Positions 43,676-54,915 are shown, counted from the first letter of the stretch. The stretch is DNA of 64,000 bases from Eurosta solidaginis (GCF_040869045.1 NC_090322.1:168654672-168718671); one strand, 5' to 3'. The notes: a model not told the origin generated them from the sequence alone. Numbers and translations are program-made.

Positions 43676-44063
43676 AAGTTAAACGGTTTTATTGAAAACA
43701 ATACTTACATGAAGTAATAATAATACTAAAAGTTAAAAAATAATTAGGTAGGTCCTAGGTACTAGTCATTTACACTCCCCATCAATCTAGGGCGTTGATT
43801 AGACAATTAAATAAAAGCGTTGGGCGCGTGACATTTCTAAAAATGTGAGGCGTAGCATAACCTGATTAAGGTTCAGTTGGTCTTACTTATGACTATCAAT
43901 AGAAATTGTACGCGTCCAACGCTTTTATTTAATTGTCTGATCAACGCCCTAGATTGATGAGGAGTGTAAATGACTAGTACCTAGGACCTACCTAATTATT
44001 TTCTAGCTTTTCGAATTATTATTATTTCATGTAAGTATTGTTTTCAATAAAACCGTTTAACTT
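43676..44063. mobile_element. Long hairpin element Y
   Basis: Arms of about 155-170 bp run from AAGTTAAACGGTTTTATTG at 43676 and end in CAATAAAACCGTTTAACTT at 44063, nearly perfect reverse complements apart from a short patch at AGTAATAATAATAC, around a loop of about 75 bp. The arm matches the right end of X1, so Y looks like two right ends of the same family joined head to head. TTAA occurs at both outer edges and could be the target duplication. Confidence 0.8.
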
Positions 44064-44339
44064 AAACATTTTTTTTTTAATTATTTTATTTTCAAGTTTT
44101 TAGTCTTTATTTAAGAGCCTATTATTTCTCTTTCTATTTAGTTCATTTAGTGACTCATTATTACAAGGACTCTTTCCTGACAATTTGTTACAATCTAAGT
44201 CCTCAATACATAATCCTTCCGAAGACTTTACTCGACTCTGCGCCAGGTATGCTTGTCCCTCCTCCAATTCCAAAATATTTTGATGTCACTTCTACCGGGC
44301 TGTATGTAATATTTGTTCCAAATCGGGCATCATAGGTCG

Positions 44340-44690
44340 ATTTCTATTCATGTGTATTATGTGTTCCAAATATGGACCAAATCGGACCACAAATATGATT
44401 TTTTTGAATATATCGATCTTTGCGCCATCTAGCGCTTTTTTTCATAGGTCGCTTTCTACTCTTGTATGTATTACGTGTTCCAAATATGAACCAAATCGGA
44501 CCACAAATACGATTTTTGTGAATATCTCGATCGTTGCGCAACCTAGCGGCGATTTTTTTCATAGGTCGCTTTCTATTGTTGCATGTATTATGTCTTCCAA
44601 ATGTGAGCCAAATCGGACCACAAATACGATTTTTGTGAATATCTCGATCCTTGCACCACCTAGCGACGATTTTTTTCTGAACTATATTCC
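44340..44690. repeat. Three tandem copies of a 114-117-bp repeat
   Basis: Units contain CAAATCGGACCACAAATA, GATTTTTGTGAATATCTCGATC and TTTTCATAGGTCGCTTTCTA. The start CCAAAT of each falls at 114 and 117 bp spacing. The next segment (44675-44745) is the reverse complement of the left interior of X1, so this is an extended internal part of the X family. Confidence 0.85.
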
Positions 44691-44816
44691 AAGTTTCAAG
44701 CTTGTAGCTTATCGGGAAGTTACTTAAATTTTAATTACAAAATCCGGTAAATTCTATTGCGATTGCAGTCTATGGACGTCAAGCTTTCCTTGTGTTTTCT
44801 ATTCCAGCTTTTAGAC

Positions 44817-45060
44817 GCGGCCGCCGTGATGCGGTGATAGCGTGCTCCACCTACCATACTTGGGTTGAAGTCCCGTGCAAATCAACATTAAAAATATAGA
44901 AACAAGTTTTTTCAATTAAAAAATATATATATTTGCAAACGGGGTCGCCCCTCGGCAGTGTTTTGGCAAATACATTGAGTGTATTTCTTCTTCTTAGTGG
45001 AAACTAATCTGCCGTGCATATGCCGACAAGGAAGGCGTAGAGCATACGAAAACCTGTTTT
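44817..45060 (+). mobile_element. tRNA-derived SINE, diverged and truncated copy S4
   Basis: Head GCGGCCGCCGTGATG, degenerate B box, then GGGGTCGCCCCTCGGCAGTG as in the other copies. The distal end is lost after about 45040. Confidence 0.75.
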
Positions 45061-45737
45061 TGGTGGAGTAGAATTTTTGAAATTGATAACTTTATAGTGT
45101 GTATAATACACAAGTTTTCTTGTCCGTTACTATCCGATATTCGTCGAATTTGCTGTACTTTTTAGGACCATCTCATCAGTAGCACTACGAAAATCAGGCA
45201 TATTTTAGTTAAATGCATCTGGGGTAGATGTATGTAAATAACAAAAAGTACATGATAAAAATTAAACAGTAGGCTTATTGAGAAGTTGAAGAGTTATAAA
45301 AACTTTTTATAAGTCAGACACTGATAGGTCAAATACGGAATAGCACGGTATTGAAATGTTATTCATTGCCAAATATATCTGAAGTTTTAAGAATAGTCGA
45401 GCATACAAAAATTGCGTACTTAAAATGCCGAACGAAGATTCGAAGTGAGAAAAAACCAATTGAAGAAATGAAATTTATGCAACATAACAGACTAGGAATA
45501 AGAAAGTCGTATGCATAATTTTAAATCAAACACTGATAGCTCAGATACCATATAATAGCCAATTGCTGTGTTCATATGGATTTGATTTATTTATTTCTTT
45601 TTCAAAAAAGTATTTTCACTCGCGGCTCCGGAATTATATTAGCCGTGCTTTTATTTACGTGTAATTACATCTACATTTGCGTGTAAATAGCGCTTATCAT
45701 TACTTAGATAATGTTAAGGAGACCCATCTATCGGCAT
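45061..45737. other. Unassigned AT-rich region
   Basis: No gene or repeat recognised. Confidence 0.4.
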
Positions 45738-46672
45738 TTATTTATTTATTTATTTATTTAATTTAATTTCAAAAATAGTCTAACGTTCTTACATACCACT
45801 TGAGTTTGTACTTAAAAATACAGACCTTAGCAATACAATCAAAAAATTATTACACTCAACAGAGATTTGAAGGTGGTCTTTGGCAAAGAAAAGTCAACGG
45901 CCAAAGAATTTGAGATAGTATTGAACTCCCTCAGTGCCCTAAAAATGAGAGCGTTAGAGGCATAGAGGGTCCGGGCGCAATCAATATAAAACATTTCCCA
46001 ATTTCGAAGTGATCTAGGGGGTATATGGAGACAAATACTCTCGAGTAAACGTGGTGCATCAATCACAGCATTAATAATATCATAGACAAAAGTAAGAGAA
46101 AGAATGGTCCTCCCACTTTGAAGTGATTGAAGGCTAATGAGTGCACATCTGGCATTATAAGAGGGAATCGGCTCAGAAAAGTTCAGAGACCGCAGGCCAA
46201 ACCATAAAAATACTTTTTGGACTCGCTCGAGCCTTTTGATATGGCAGTAATGATAAGGCCTCCAGATAAAGCAAGCATATTCCAACTTAGAACGTACGAG
46301 AGACGTAAACAGCAACTTAAGAGTATAAGGATCTGTTGAGTGAGAGATAAATCGCCGAATAAAAGCCAAAACCGAGTAGGATTTAGCAATTATCGAGGTT
46401 ATGTGAGTGGTAAACGAAAACTGCGAGTCGAAAACTACGCCTAAGTCAGAAATCTCAGTACGTGTGGACAGACGAGAGCCGTCAATATAATATGAAGTGG
46501 GAATTGTGCCACGAGACTTAGAGAAGGTTACGTGAAAGCACTTACCAATATTTAAAATTATTGAAGCTACAGTGGTTAAATAACTCCCTACAAAACGGGT
46601 TGTGCTTAATAGCGGAGGCACGCATCTATGCTGGCCATAGGTATAACCTATAGCTGAATCCTGGACACACAC
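45738..46672 (-). pseudogene. 5'-truncated LINE with reverse transcriptase C-terminal region
   Basis: A 277-residue minus-strand frame (46672-45839) carries the thumb region of a non-LTR reverse transcriptase: EISDLGVVFDSQFSF, then LLFTSLVRSKLEYACFIW, then RLERVQKVFL. The catalytic palm is missing, as expected from 5' truncation. The element ends in a (TAAA)n-type tail, seen as repeated ATTT on the plus strand at about 45739-45765. The first 30 residues may be read-through from other sequence. The frame is open, so the copy is not very old. Confidence 0.85.
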
Positions 46673-46896
46673 ACTTTTCTGTCATAGAAGTGGAGAATAA
46701 TGATGCATACTGAAACTTAGCAGTACTAATTATTTACGCAATATTCATAAGTGTAAATAAAATTATTCACTTAGCAGTCCATATAAAGTTTAAGTGCATA
46801 TGTATATACATGCAAAAAAACAGCTATTATAAAGTAAACAAGCTAATAAATTGATAAGAAAATTTTCATCCATAATTAAGTGACCACCACTGTATA

Positions 46897-47547
46897 TGTA
46901 TATTCAACATATTAAATATACTCACGCACAGTGTACACATATGGAAGAAAAGTGAGTCCGAGCATTTGGGGAAATAACAAATAGTCATCAATGAAAAATG
47001 AGTGACTAATACAACTTGATTCACTTCACCACTATAAATCATTGCAAATGAGTGCATAACTGCGCCCAGCTGGCAGTGTTGTTTTGGTTTTTATCGCATG
47101 CGAAGTGTTAGCAAAAGCAAGTGTTTTAAAATTTCAGTGCACCTATGAAATGGATATTTGAAAAATATATTTTTATTTTTGCAAGCTGATAAGACTTGTA
47201 AAATATATAAATTTAAAAGAAAAATGAAAAAAATATAATCCAAATGACGGTAGAAATAAGTGCAGTTTCGCAATATCCGCTAAAGTCTATAATTCCAGTG
47301 CGACCAAATCAAAGTTTTAAAATTCATAAACATAAAACTAATTGATTAAATAAAGGAAGTCGCTGAAGCTGCAACATTAAATAAAAATAATATAAAAACT
47401 AAATATAAAAAAGTTGAATTTTTCTACCAAAAATATTCAATATTCTTCTTGAGCACAAAAAAAAAAAACAAAACAGTATTAAGTTAAAACATTGAAAATA
47501 TTTTTACGTATGCAGATATGTTATTGTTATCCACATAAAACACAAAA
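46897..47547 (+). promoter_or_regulatory. Upstream and 5' untranslated region of the MARVEL gene
   Basis: AT-rich sequence before the start codon. A TCAGT initiator-like motif lies at 47134-47138, but no TATA box is placed convincingly, so the transcription start is unknown. Short upstream ATGs exist. Confidence 0.35.
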
Positions 47548-47619
47548 ATGTACTCAACATCCGGCTATGACCGATTGTACACTAAAAGTATTTCCGGTGT
47601 GGCGAAACTGTTGTGTATG
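47548..47619 (+). CDS. MARVEL-domain protein, exon 1
   Basis: ATG in a good fly context (CACAAAAATG). Encodes 24 residues ending ...SGVAKLLCM, the start of transmembrane helix 1, and stops at a phase-0 boundary before GTAAGAATA. Joining to exon 2 at the phase-0 acceptor after TTCTTCTAG completes a hydrophobic helix. The 4876-bp intron makes the link an inference, but phase, hydrophobic continuity and lack of another candidate first exon support it. Confidence 0.75.
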
Positions 47620-48186
47620 GTAAGAATATGCCAGCGTCTACAGTGGAGAAAAATACTTTTTTTCTTATTCTATACTACATCAAAGAAAATGGGAGTGATT
47701 TTTAGGCAAAATTTTTCAGTGGGAGTTTAAACTACACACAAAATAATAAAGTGCAGTGTTAACACTTTTCGTGGTAATAGCGAAACAAATATTATAGTCA
47801 TCGCTGTTGCTCGTTATATTGGTAATGACTAGGCATCGAGTCCCGAAGATGAAAACCTCTTCGTCCAGTGATTTTTCGAAATCATTAAAAAACCATTACC
47901 TTTGAATTTCGGTTCAAAAATAATTATGTTATGTATACAAATATGAGTAGTTTACCCAAAAACATTCATTCAGTCGTGTAATTTTAAACTGAATTCAAAA
48001 CAAATTTTATAAACAAAGAAAAAATTTTCTTCGTTTTAAACAATAAATAATTTGTGTTGTGCACTTTAACACATGTGTAACATATGAAACTACAGCCAAT
48101 TCAAAATACTTCTTTGTTCTAAAAATATCCCTAAATTACTAGATCATCTAAAGTTATATCTGAAAGGCTAGAGCTTAACTTGATAC
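47620..48186 (+). other. Intron 1 of the MARVEL gene, first part
   Basis: Begins GTAAGA. No other feature recognised before the solo LTR. Confidence 0.6.
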
Positions 48187-48652
48187 TGTGACGAATATTA
48201 GCATCACTAAGCTGCTACTAAATAAATGCACAACAACAATAAAGCAGCCAATCTTATGTTGAAGGCGACGAAGAGATATCTCACACACACAAATATGTAG
48301 TCATCAGCCGAAGTAGTTACTCACACATGCACACGCATATAGCTATGGAAGGGGCGTGGACTACAGATATACATGTACATATATAGCTGGTAACTTACCA
48401 AGCAGGAGATACAACTGGTCGCGAAATTACTAGACCTTAGGAAAATGGGTGAACGAGCGCAAGCTGAGTAATAACTAATCAGTTTTGATTTAAGCACGTT
48501 TTGGGTTGTGAAGTGTAATTGTGAAGTACTACTCCCAAAGTAATCTAAATAAAGACCAGTTTGCAATATTGAATATATTGGAGTAATTCATTCAACAGTT
48601 TAGCGATTTAGAAGAGGTGCATAAATATCAGAAATCCCCAGAATTCGTTACA
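48187..48652 (+). mobile_element. Solo LTR related to the 24-kb gypsy family
   Basis: Begins TGTGACGAATATTAGCATCA and ends GAATTCGTTACA, both like the gypsy-type LTR, with exact ATAC duplications at 48183-48186 and 48653-48656. The interior shares AGCACG, TTGTGAAGTACT and GAATATATTGGAGTAATTCA-type blocks but is shorter (466 bp) and diverged. It lies in the same orientation as the host gene and contains AATAAAG near 48548. A solo LTR results from recombination between two LTRs. Confidence 0.88.
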
Positions 48653-48656
48653 ATAC

Positions 48657-50228
48657 ATATATATAATCAACAGTTGATGTACATCTTTCAGACTTAACAC
48701 TAGTAGGGGAAATTGTAATTATACTCCGTATAGAAAAATGTCTGTTTCCTTTGAAAAGGCTGCACTTTACCAGGAAAAGAGGATTTCATGTGGCTTGAAA
48801 TTGATATTTTTAAAAACAAAAAACAGGGACAAAATTCATCAACTAAAGTTATTTAAATTTGCAATATCAGATACCGAAATTACGAGATTTTAATATATAT
48901 AGCCCCGGGATTTCAGAATGGCAAAATGGATTGGTAATCCCGGGATTCGGGAACGGAATTCCCGGTACTCATTGCCTTAGTAATGACAGATGTGAACAGG
49001 AAGTCGCAGTGATATGTGATCCGTTTTTCACAGCCTGGGTTCAAGTCACAGCCGAAGCAAAATTGAAATTTTTTTATTATTACCTAAATTAAACTCTATT
49101 TTTTATATAGTTTTTTTTAGCGCTTCTTGGGGATGAAATTCACATTATTTTGGTTTTTTATGGAACAACCCTAAAAAGTTGTGGATTTGACAGCAAACTT
49201 TTTTTGTGTGTATAGTTATAATTGACTTATATGTGGTATCACAACGGACCTTTATGTTGTCCAAGTGAGCTTCCCCTATCAGGGAAGCTACCACCCAACC
49301 TAATCTATAGTTGACTTAATTTTAATCCTGCCACCTTGGCTGCTTAAACTGAAAGTTTAAACACGCATCGTAAAAACCTCACATTAGTCACAGAAGTGTT
49401 GTTTTCTTTGTTATAGAAATAATTTTCTTCAGAACACAAACATTTTTTAAGGATAAAGTCAAATATAGAATTGTGTACCTGTCTTAGCAATAAATTTCGA
49501 GTCAATGTGCCCAGCGACTGTGAATGTGCTCTACCCATTGAGCTAACTTGTACATGTAGGAAATATTCAAGCAAGTATTCAGGAACTGACTTCATTAAGG
49601 GAGTTCAGAATTTTATGTATTTGACGTTGAAAACGTTGCTATAGCCAATATAAGCTGCGAATCGTGAGCAACTTTTTTCATGTTCACCTTTTTCTTTCCA
49701 CTTTATGTTTTGTATTGACAATTGCTGATTTCCTATACAATATTGAAAAAATAAACTACGGTTCAGTGTCGTAGCAAATGCATAACCGTGTATTTTGTTA
49801 ATGTATTGCAAATATGCTATGCACGTTTGCAATGCAATGATGCTAGACCATTTGCACAAAGTCCTGAACTCTCTCATTGTAAACTTTTTTTATGTAAATG
49901 AAACAACCACACACAATTTTTACAAATAGCCCAGTAGAAAAAAAGTTGTTATGGATTGAATAGTGTGAGAGCGCCTGTTGCGAGTGTGGAATTGCTCGTG
50001 ATACAAGAAAACAAGGTAATTCCAATTTGACGGCCGTTGACATAAGCTGTGTTAGTTTTGGGTGATACAATTTGGCAAATGCTTAAAAAGCATGTCCACC
50101 CTAAAATAATGGTTTGTAAACTTTTGATTTTTCATGCGGTATTTTTACTCAAGTATCAATATTTAAGGCATAGATATATAATAAATATAATAGATATAAA
50201 TAATATTAAAATATCTAAGAATCTTAGG
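48657..50228 (+). other. Intron 1 of the MARVEL gene, middle part
   Basis: No gene seen. The stretch 48900-48965 has several CCCGG/TTCGGGA blocks like those near 42.7 and 43.4 kb. A small stem GAGCTTCCC...GGGAAGCT is at about 49267-49292. Confidence 0.45.
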
Positions 50229-51678
50229 AAGCTCAACGTGGAGGAGAGGGTAAAAGAGGCATCGACGGCACTTTATACACGTAAAAGAATGCTGGGTTGT
50301 ACGTGGGTTTATCGCCATCTGTTTCTCATTAGGTATTTACAGCGATTGAAAACCCTATCCTATATTATGGAGTTCTTGTTTGGTGGAAAGCCACACAAAA
50401 AAGAACCTACCTCAAAAAATTTGACGGGGTATGCTGGCTATCAATGCTTAGCATTACGGGAGCCCTGAAAACAACCCCGACGGCTGCACCTGTATGCCAT
50501 TCTGCACATTCTACCTGTAAATGTAAATCTGGTAGCAAAGAACATAGCGTTAACAACTGCAACCAGGTTCAGTGCCTCGGGGCAGCTTGAGCGCAGACCA
50601 TACAGCCATATTAGTATAGCGTCATCAATTACAGACTACCTGATTCCCTATATGCGATTAGAGGGGGGGGGGGGGGGGGCTCCCAAAGCCACAATAGAGG
50701 TGGATGGTTGGCGAAAGGGTGCTCAAATGCCGGACGAGGTGATATATGTGCACACAGATGGTTCCAAAGTAGTGGAGGAGTAGTGTCTGCGGTATACTGT
50801 GCTGATCCGGAAATAAACAGATTATACAAGCTGCCAGATCACTGTAGCATTTCCAAAGCGGAAGTATTAGCCGTAACCAAAGCAGTAGAATCACTGGAAG
50901 ATAATAGCTCTAACTGGAGCCGTGTTAACTTTTATATTGATAAGACAAACAGCAATTAAGGCAATAATCTCGCATAGCACAGCATCTAAAAGTGTGTTAG
51001 AGTGTAAGCAATCCCTGAAAAGTATCGGAACGGGAAAAAACATGCATCTATATTGGATCCCAGGGCATATGGGAATAGATGGGAATGAAAAAGCGAATGA
51101 ACCAGCTAAAAGGGACGCGCCGATTGAAGCTTGCTCCGTAGACGTCCTAATTAGATTGGGCGAGATTTAGAGAAAGCTAGAGGTGCACATGATCGACCAA
51201 GCGGGAAAGTCGTGGCTTCAAGCGCGGGGCTGTAAAGTGTCGACGAATACGTGTAGGTCTTACAACCTTAGACTAACAAAGTTGCTTCTATCATTAAAAA
51301 GCGAGGACTATAGACTCATGACGGGTAATCTGACTGGACGCTGCATTAGGCTTGGTCAGTGATAGCAGATGTAGAAAGTGCCGGTTGGACGAGGAAGCGA
51401 TCGAGAACGTTTTGGCTCATGTCATGCACTTGCCAGGCTTAAACTCCATCTATTAGGAGTGATAAAACTGTCAGATCTAAAAGCAGCAAGTGGCATAAGT
51501 CCTAGGAAGCTTCTAGTGTTTGCCAAGAGGACGGAGTTACTTTATAACATAGGTCCTGGTTTTTGATAGGGGTTTTCAGTTTGGTCGTTAAACAAACTTG
51601 TGGTAACACTACGGATTCAATCAGTCTATGTGAGGTGTTCATGGACGGGCCAGTTCAACTTAACCTTAACTAACACTA
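50229..51678 (+). pseudogene. RNase H-bearing LINE 3' end in intron 1
   Basis: Plus strand, in several frames. KLNVEERVKEASTAL begins a reverse-transcriptase thumb region, then come a 17-bp G run at 50663-50679, an RNase H domain (VHTDGSK, then SISKAEVLAVTKAVESL, then LYWIPGHMGIDGNEKANE), a zinc finger RKCRLDEE and SGISPRKLLVFAKRTELL. The 3' end is near TTAACCTTAACTAACAC. Frame shifts and stops abolish function. RNase H of this type occurs in the I, R1 and LOA groups; I cannot decide which. Confidence 0.82.
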
Positions 51679-52495
51679 AAATGCCGCATCCAAAAATAAG
51701 GCAAGTCTGTGTAGTCCTTTAAGGAGAGTAGTGCTTCTTTAGCTCTGACCTATTTTTTCCAAAACACGAAACTACTGCTAAGCAGTTTGCTTGTTCTTCT
51801 CAAACGTTTCGGTCATTGCGACTACGTCGTATTTGCTACAGGTACAGCATATACTCCGTACCTTCCACACTCTAGAACTGTTTTGTCGCTCCGTTCATCT
51901 TCATATAGCCAACCGGAGTCCCAGCACTTTGCTCCTTTTTGAATGTCAGAGTAAAACCGGAGTTTGCGTTACTTCTCTTAAACTTATTAATCACTTCGTA
52001 GCAGCAGCATCCTTTGTTGTGACAACGCCACCATTACTTCGCAGAGGCGGTACTGTGAAAGGGAGGCTCTGGTTAAATGCAGCACAATGCTCGCGTACAT
52101 GCGCCTAAGATACTTAGCTACATAGTAGTGCTAAGCTGTCTGTCCTAGCAATGGCAATAGACAAAGAAACCATGATGTCTGTTTGTGATGGGGTCAAGTC
52201 CGGCATGCAGTAGACGTATGTGCCTGGAACGGTGTCGCCCTTTGACGAAATTTTGTATGTGTGCTAAAGATGATTCGAGGAAGATTTAGATTTTCAATTC
52301 TGTCCGTTTTCTTTCTTATATTTCTGGGAAGTTAACCAGTGGCCGACCTCTTAAAAAGAAGTAATTTATGGTTCGATTTCCTTGAAATTAGGTACATGGG
52401 TACTTCCTTGATAAGTGTCTTATAATAATTTACACTTTATTTAAACATTACTTATGTACATATTTATATACTAAAACATTTATTTTTTCTTCTAG
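51679..52495 (+). other. Intron 1 of the MARVEL gene, last part
   Basis: No further element recognised. Ends with a pyrimidine tract and TTCTTCTAG acceptor at 52495. Confidence 0.55.
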
Positions 52496-52768
52496 TTCTT
52501 TTCTGTAAGTGGCATAATTTGCATTTTGCTTGGTGCAGCACCACTGACAAATCCGCGTGGTTTCGTTTATATCTTTGTTATGCTATTTGCATGCCTCGCC
52601 ACTGCACTTGTCTATTTGGAACATTACTGTGAAATGCGACATTGTCGGCGCCATCATTGCAACGCTACTAAATATGAGCTATATCTTCATGCCGCATTGG
52701 CTACGACATGCTTTCTTGTCTCCTCTGCTGTGCTGACATTGTCTTTGGCGACATACTCTGTTGCAGCG
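52496..52768 (+). CDS. MARVEL-domain four-helix membrane protein, exon 2
   Basis: Exon 2 encodes 91 of 147 residues of the spliced protein. Acceptor TTCTAG and donor GCG/GTAAGT are both phase 0. Predicted helices in the whole protein: about residues 17-38 (across the exon 1-2 junction), 46-66, 83-107 and 112-131 (across the exon 2-3 junction). Between helices 2 and 3 is a Cys/His-rich loop (YCEMRHCRRHHCNATKYEL) with an N-A-T glycosylation sequon. Four helices with short tails fit the MARVEL fold, a family acting in vesicle trafficking and membrane apposition. The Drosophila myoblast-fusion protein singles bar belongs to this family and is a possible relative, but I cannot establish orthology. 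Everything between exons is intronic transposon debris. Confidence 0.85.
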
Positions 52769-52835
52769 GTAAGTTCATACAATTTATAAAATTTTTTTGC
52801 ATAAATTTTCAATATTTTTTTTTTAACATGTGCAG
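52769..52835 (+). other. Intron 2 of the MARVEL gene
   Basis: 67 bp, GTAAGTTC to a T-rich tract and TGTGCAG. This is a typical length for a short fly intron. Confidence 0.85.
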
Positions 52836-52934
52836 TTTTTTGGCTATGTTACATTCTGTTTATATGCCTTGGAGGCGTGGTATAATTATCGGAAATACAT
52901 TCAACGTGATGTGAGCACACAAACTATTCTGTGA
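52836..52934 (+). CDS. MARVEL-domain protein, exon 3
   Basis: Encodes FFGYVTFCLYALEAWYNY and a short cytoplasmic-looking tail ending STQTIL, then TGA at 52932-52934. It completes transmembrane helix 4; the L-E-A-W end of the last helix is typical of MARVEL proteins. Frame continues exactly from exon 2. Confidence 0.85.
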   Translation, partial: FFGYVTFCLYALEAWYNYRKYIQRDVSTQTIL

Positions 52935-53044
52935 TTGTGGGTTGTTTGCTATAGCGGTATTACCTTAATTCTTATTTGTACATTAACACGACCTATGCGC
53001 TGTAGTAAAATATTTAATTTATAAGGTTTTTGTTGTGGCTATGT

Positions 53045-53050
53045 ATTAAA
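53045..53050 (+). terminator. Probable polyadenylation signal of the MARVEL gene
   Basis: ATTAAA about 110 bp after the stop codon, followed by a T-rich stretch. This is the first reasonable signal downstream of the stop. Confidence 0.5.
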
Positions 53051-53254
53051 GTTTTTTTCATCGTGTTGCCTTACTTAAGAAACTCAACTGCTTTAAGCAA
53101 TATTTTGAATGTACATATATATTATAAATCGATTATATGTATATACTCATGTGAATCAGTAATCTGATTCAATCAATTTTTTTTATCCTAGAAATAATAA
53201 GAATCTCAGATTAGATCGTCTGTAGTTTCAAAATTTAGGAGAAGTCTAAAACAA

Positions 53255-54537
53255 ACAAATAAGAAGTCTAAGTTCAGGCGAAACCAAACATTATATACCC
53301 AGATGCGTGCTCTCATATATTTGTTTGGGATACATCTTAAGAGAAATATCATGAACATTAAATGATATGAAAGCTGAATGTAGTACTTACTTTTTTCTTA
53401 CTTACTTAATTTGCGCTCAACCGTTTAAACGGTTATGACCGTCCAACAAGGCACGCCACTCGCTTCTTCGTTTTTCACCTGGTCCTTCCAGCGAAGTGGG
53501 GGAATCCTCTTCTTCTGCTTACATAGGCGGGTTCCGATAAAAAATACTTTCTTAGCAAGAGCGTCATCTTTCATTCGCATAACATGGCCTAGCCAACGGA
53601 GCCGCTGCGTTTTAACTCGCTGGACTATGTTGATGTCTGCGTAAAGCTCGTACAGCTCATCATTAAATCTTCTTCGGTACTCGCCGCGACAACGCGTAGA
53701 GGTCCACAGACACTGTAAAGAGATTCGATTTTTGAAACAATTTTTTTGAAAGTGGGCGTTGACGACTGATTTAAATAATTTTTTACAAACTGTAAGTATA
53801 ATAGCAAGGACAATCACAGTGTAAATTTTCAACATGATATCTTAAACGATTTAATTTTATGGCACGCAAAACTCTTATGTCTTCTTCTTTTAAATGTAGG
53901 CGGTGTCACGCCCATTTTTCAAAATTTTACCAAATTTTGTCATAAAGTTATCCCTCCACCAAGTTTTATCACTTTATCAGTCTTCGGTAATAAATTATCG
54001 AATAATTTCCATTTTTCGAAACCTTGATATCGGTTTCTTCTAAAAGTGGGCGTGGTCGTCAACTGATTTTGTTATGTATATATGTTTTGTTGTGTATATA
54101 TGTTAGCGAGTAAAAGATAGATACCAAATTTCAAAATGGTATGCACGAAGGTTTTTGATATATGGGTTGAAATATTTTAAAATTTTTTCTTCTTAATGTA
54201 GGCGGTGCCACGCTCATTCCCCAAAATTGTACAACATTTCTATTTTGAGACACAAGGCCGACCAACTTATCAAGTTTTATAGCTGCCTTTGGTTATGAAT
54301 TATCGCATGTTTTGCCTCGTTCGATTTCGCCATTTTCAATACCAATCTATTTTGAGCCCAGATAAGCCAGTATAAAAAATTTCAAGTTATGAGGGTAACG
54401 GAAGGACGGGCAAACGGACATGTTTAATCAAAAATTTTTTCAATCCTGAGAATTTTGATATAAGGAAGTCTTCATCCTCGATTGCTTTATACCATTACGT
54501 ACTACCGTTATCCAATTAAAGTTATAATACCCTTTTT
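53255..54537 (+). mobile_element. Satellite-family element, degraded copy E
   Basis: Left end resembles ACAAGTAAGG...TAAGTTCGGG in a worn form (AAGTCTAAGTTCAGGCGAAACC). The body contains AAAGTGGGCGTGG, GGCGGTGCCACGC, GGACGGGCAAACGGAC and the terminal CCGTTATCCAATTAAAG. No 130-bp array. An LINE fragment is inserted at 53385-53712. Confidence 0.75.
53385..53712 (-). pseudogene. RTE-like LINE 3' fragment
   Basis: Minus-strand translation RRRFNDELYELYADINIVQR, then RLRWLGHVMRMKDDALAKKV, then PPLRWKDQV matches the C-terminal end of RTE-type LINE proteins. A tail of AAGT repeats (TTACTTACT on the plus strand, about 53385-53405) marks the 3' end. The remainder of the 136-codon frame, above about 53712, is sequence of host element E read by chance. 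Confidence 0.8.
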
Positions 54538-54715
54538 TAGAAGTACAAAAACACTTACACGCATTGGGGAATTGTCGGGTAGAGTCTTTTGAGCTGAAAC
54601 ACAAACCATTTGAGTTGAAAAATTTTTGTCTAGGATCGTCACGAATTCCGTTTAAAAAATTACTTTTTCTTATATGATATAATATGACATAAAAAATAAA
54701 CAAACAGATGCAAGA

Positions 54716-54915
54716 CGCGGCAACCTTCGAATAGATTTTAGGCCAGGCTTCTCTTCCAATTTGCCTCGTGCTCCTTTTTGATTTGTCCTACGAATTGGCC
54801 GGACGGGACCTACGGGACCTTATGCCGCCTCCGAACGGCATCTGCAAGTCAGATGAACTTTCACTGAGAAGCTTCTCATGGCAGAAATACATTCGGAGTG
54901 TTTGTCAAATCCATC
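54716..54915 (-). mobile_element. SINE fragment S5 without the tRNA head
   Basis: Reverse orientation. Body blocks GAACGGCATCTGCAAG, CATGGCAGAAATACATTCGG and CTTCTCTTCCAATTTGC match the other copies. The copy stops at about TGTTTGTCAAAT, before the tRNA-like region, so it is truncated. Confidence 0.85.

Larger units (their letters stand above)
43138..46896. mobile_element. Possible Tc1/mariner shell with nested insertions
   Basis: TACAGTGGTGGCC starts at about 43138 and GACCACCACTGTA ends at about 46896; these are inverted and each sits at a TA. The inner bases match only partly. If real, the shell was filled by element Y, a tandem repeat, a SINE and a LINE. No transposase frame was recognised, so the pair could be chance or two different elements. 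Confidence 0.3.

Noticed and set aside
44350..44727. 125-residue plus-strand frame with three internal protein repeats
   Set aside because: It reads across a 115-bp tandem DNA repeat of the X element family; no homology to a protein is recognisable.
50708..51170. A host RNase H gene
   Set aside because: Frame-shifted and stop-ridden; surrounding thumb and zinc-finger blocks show that it is part of a LINE.
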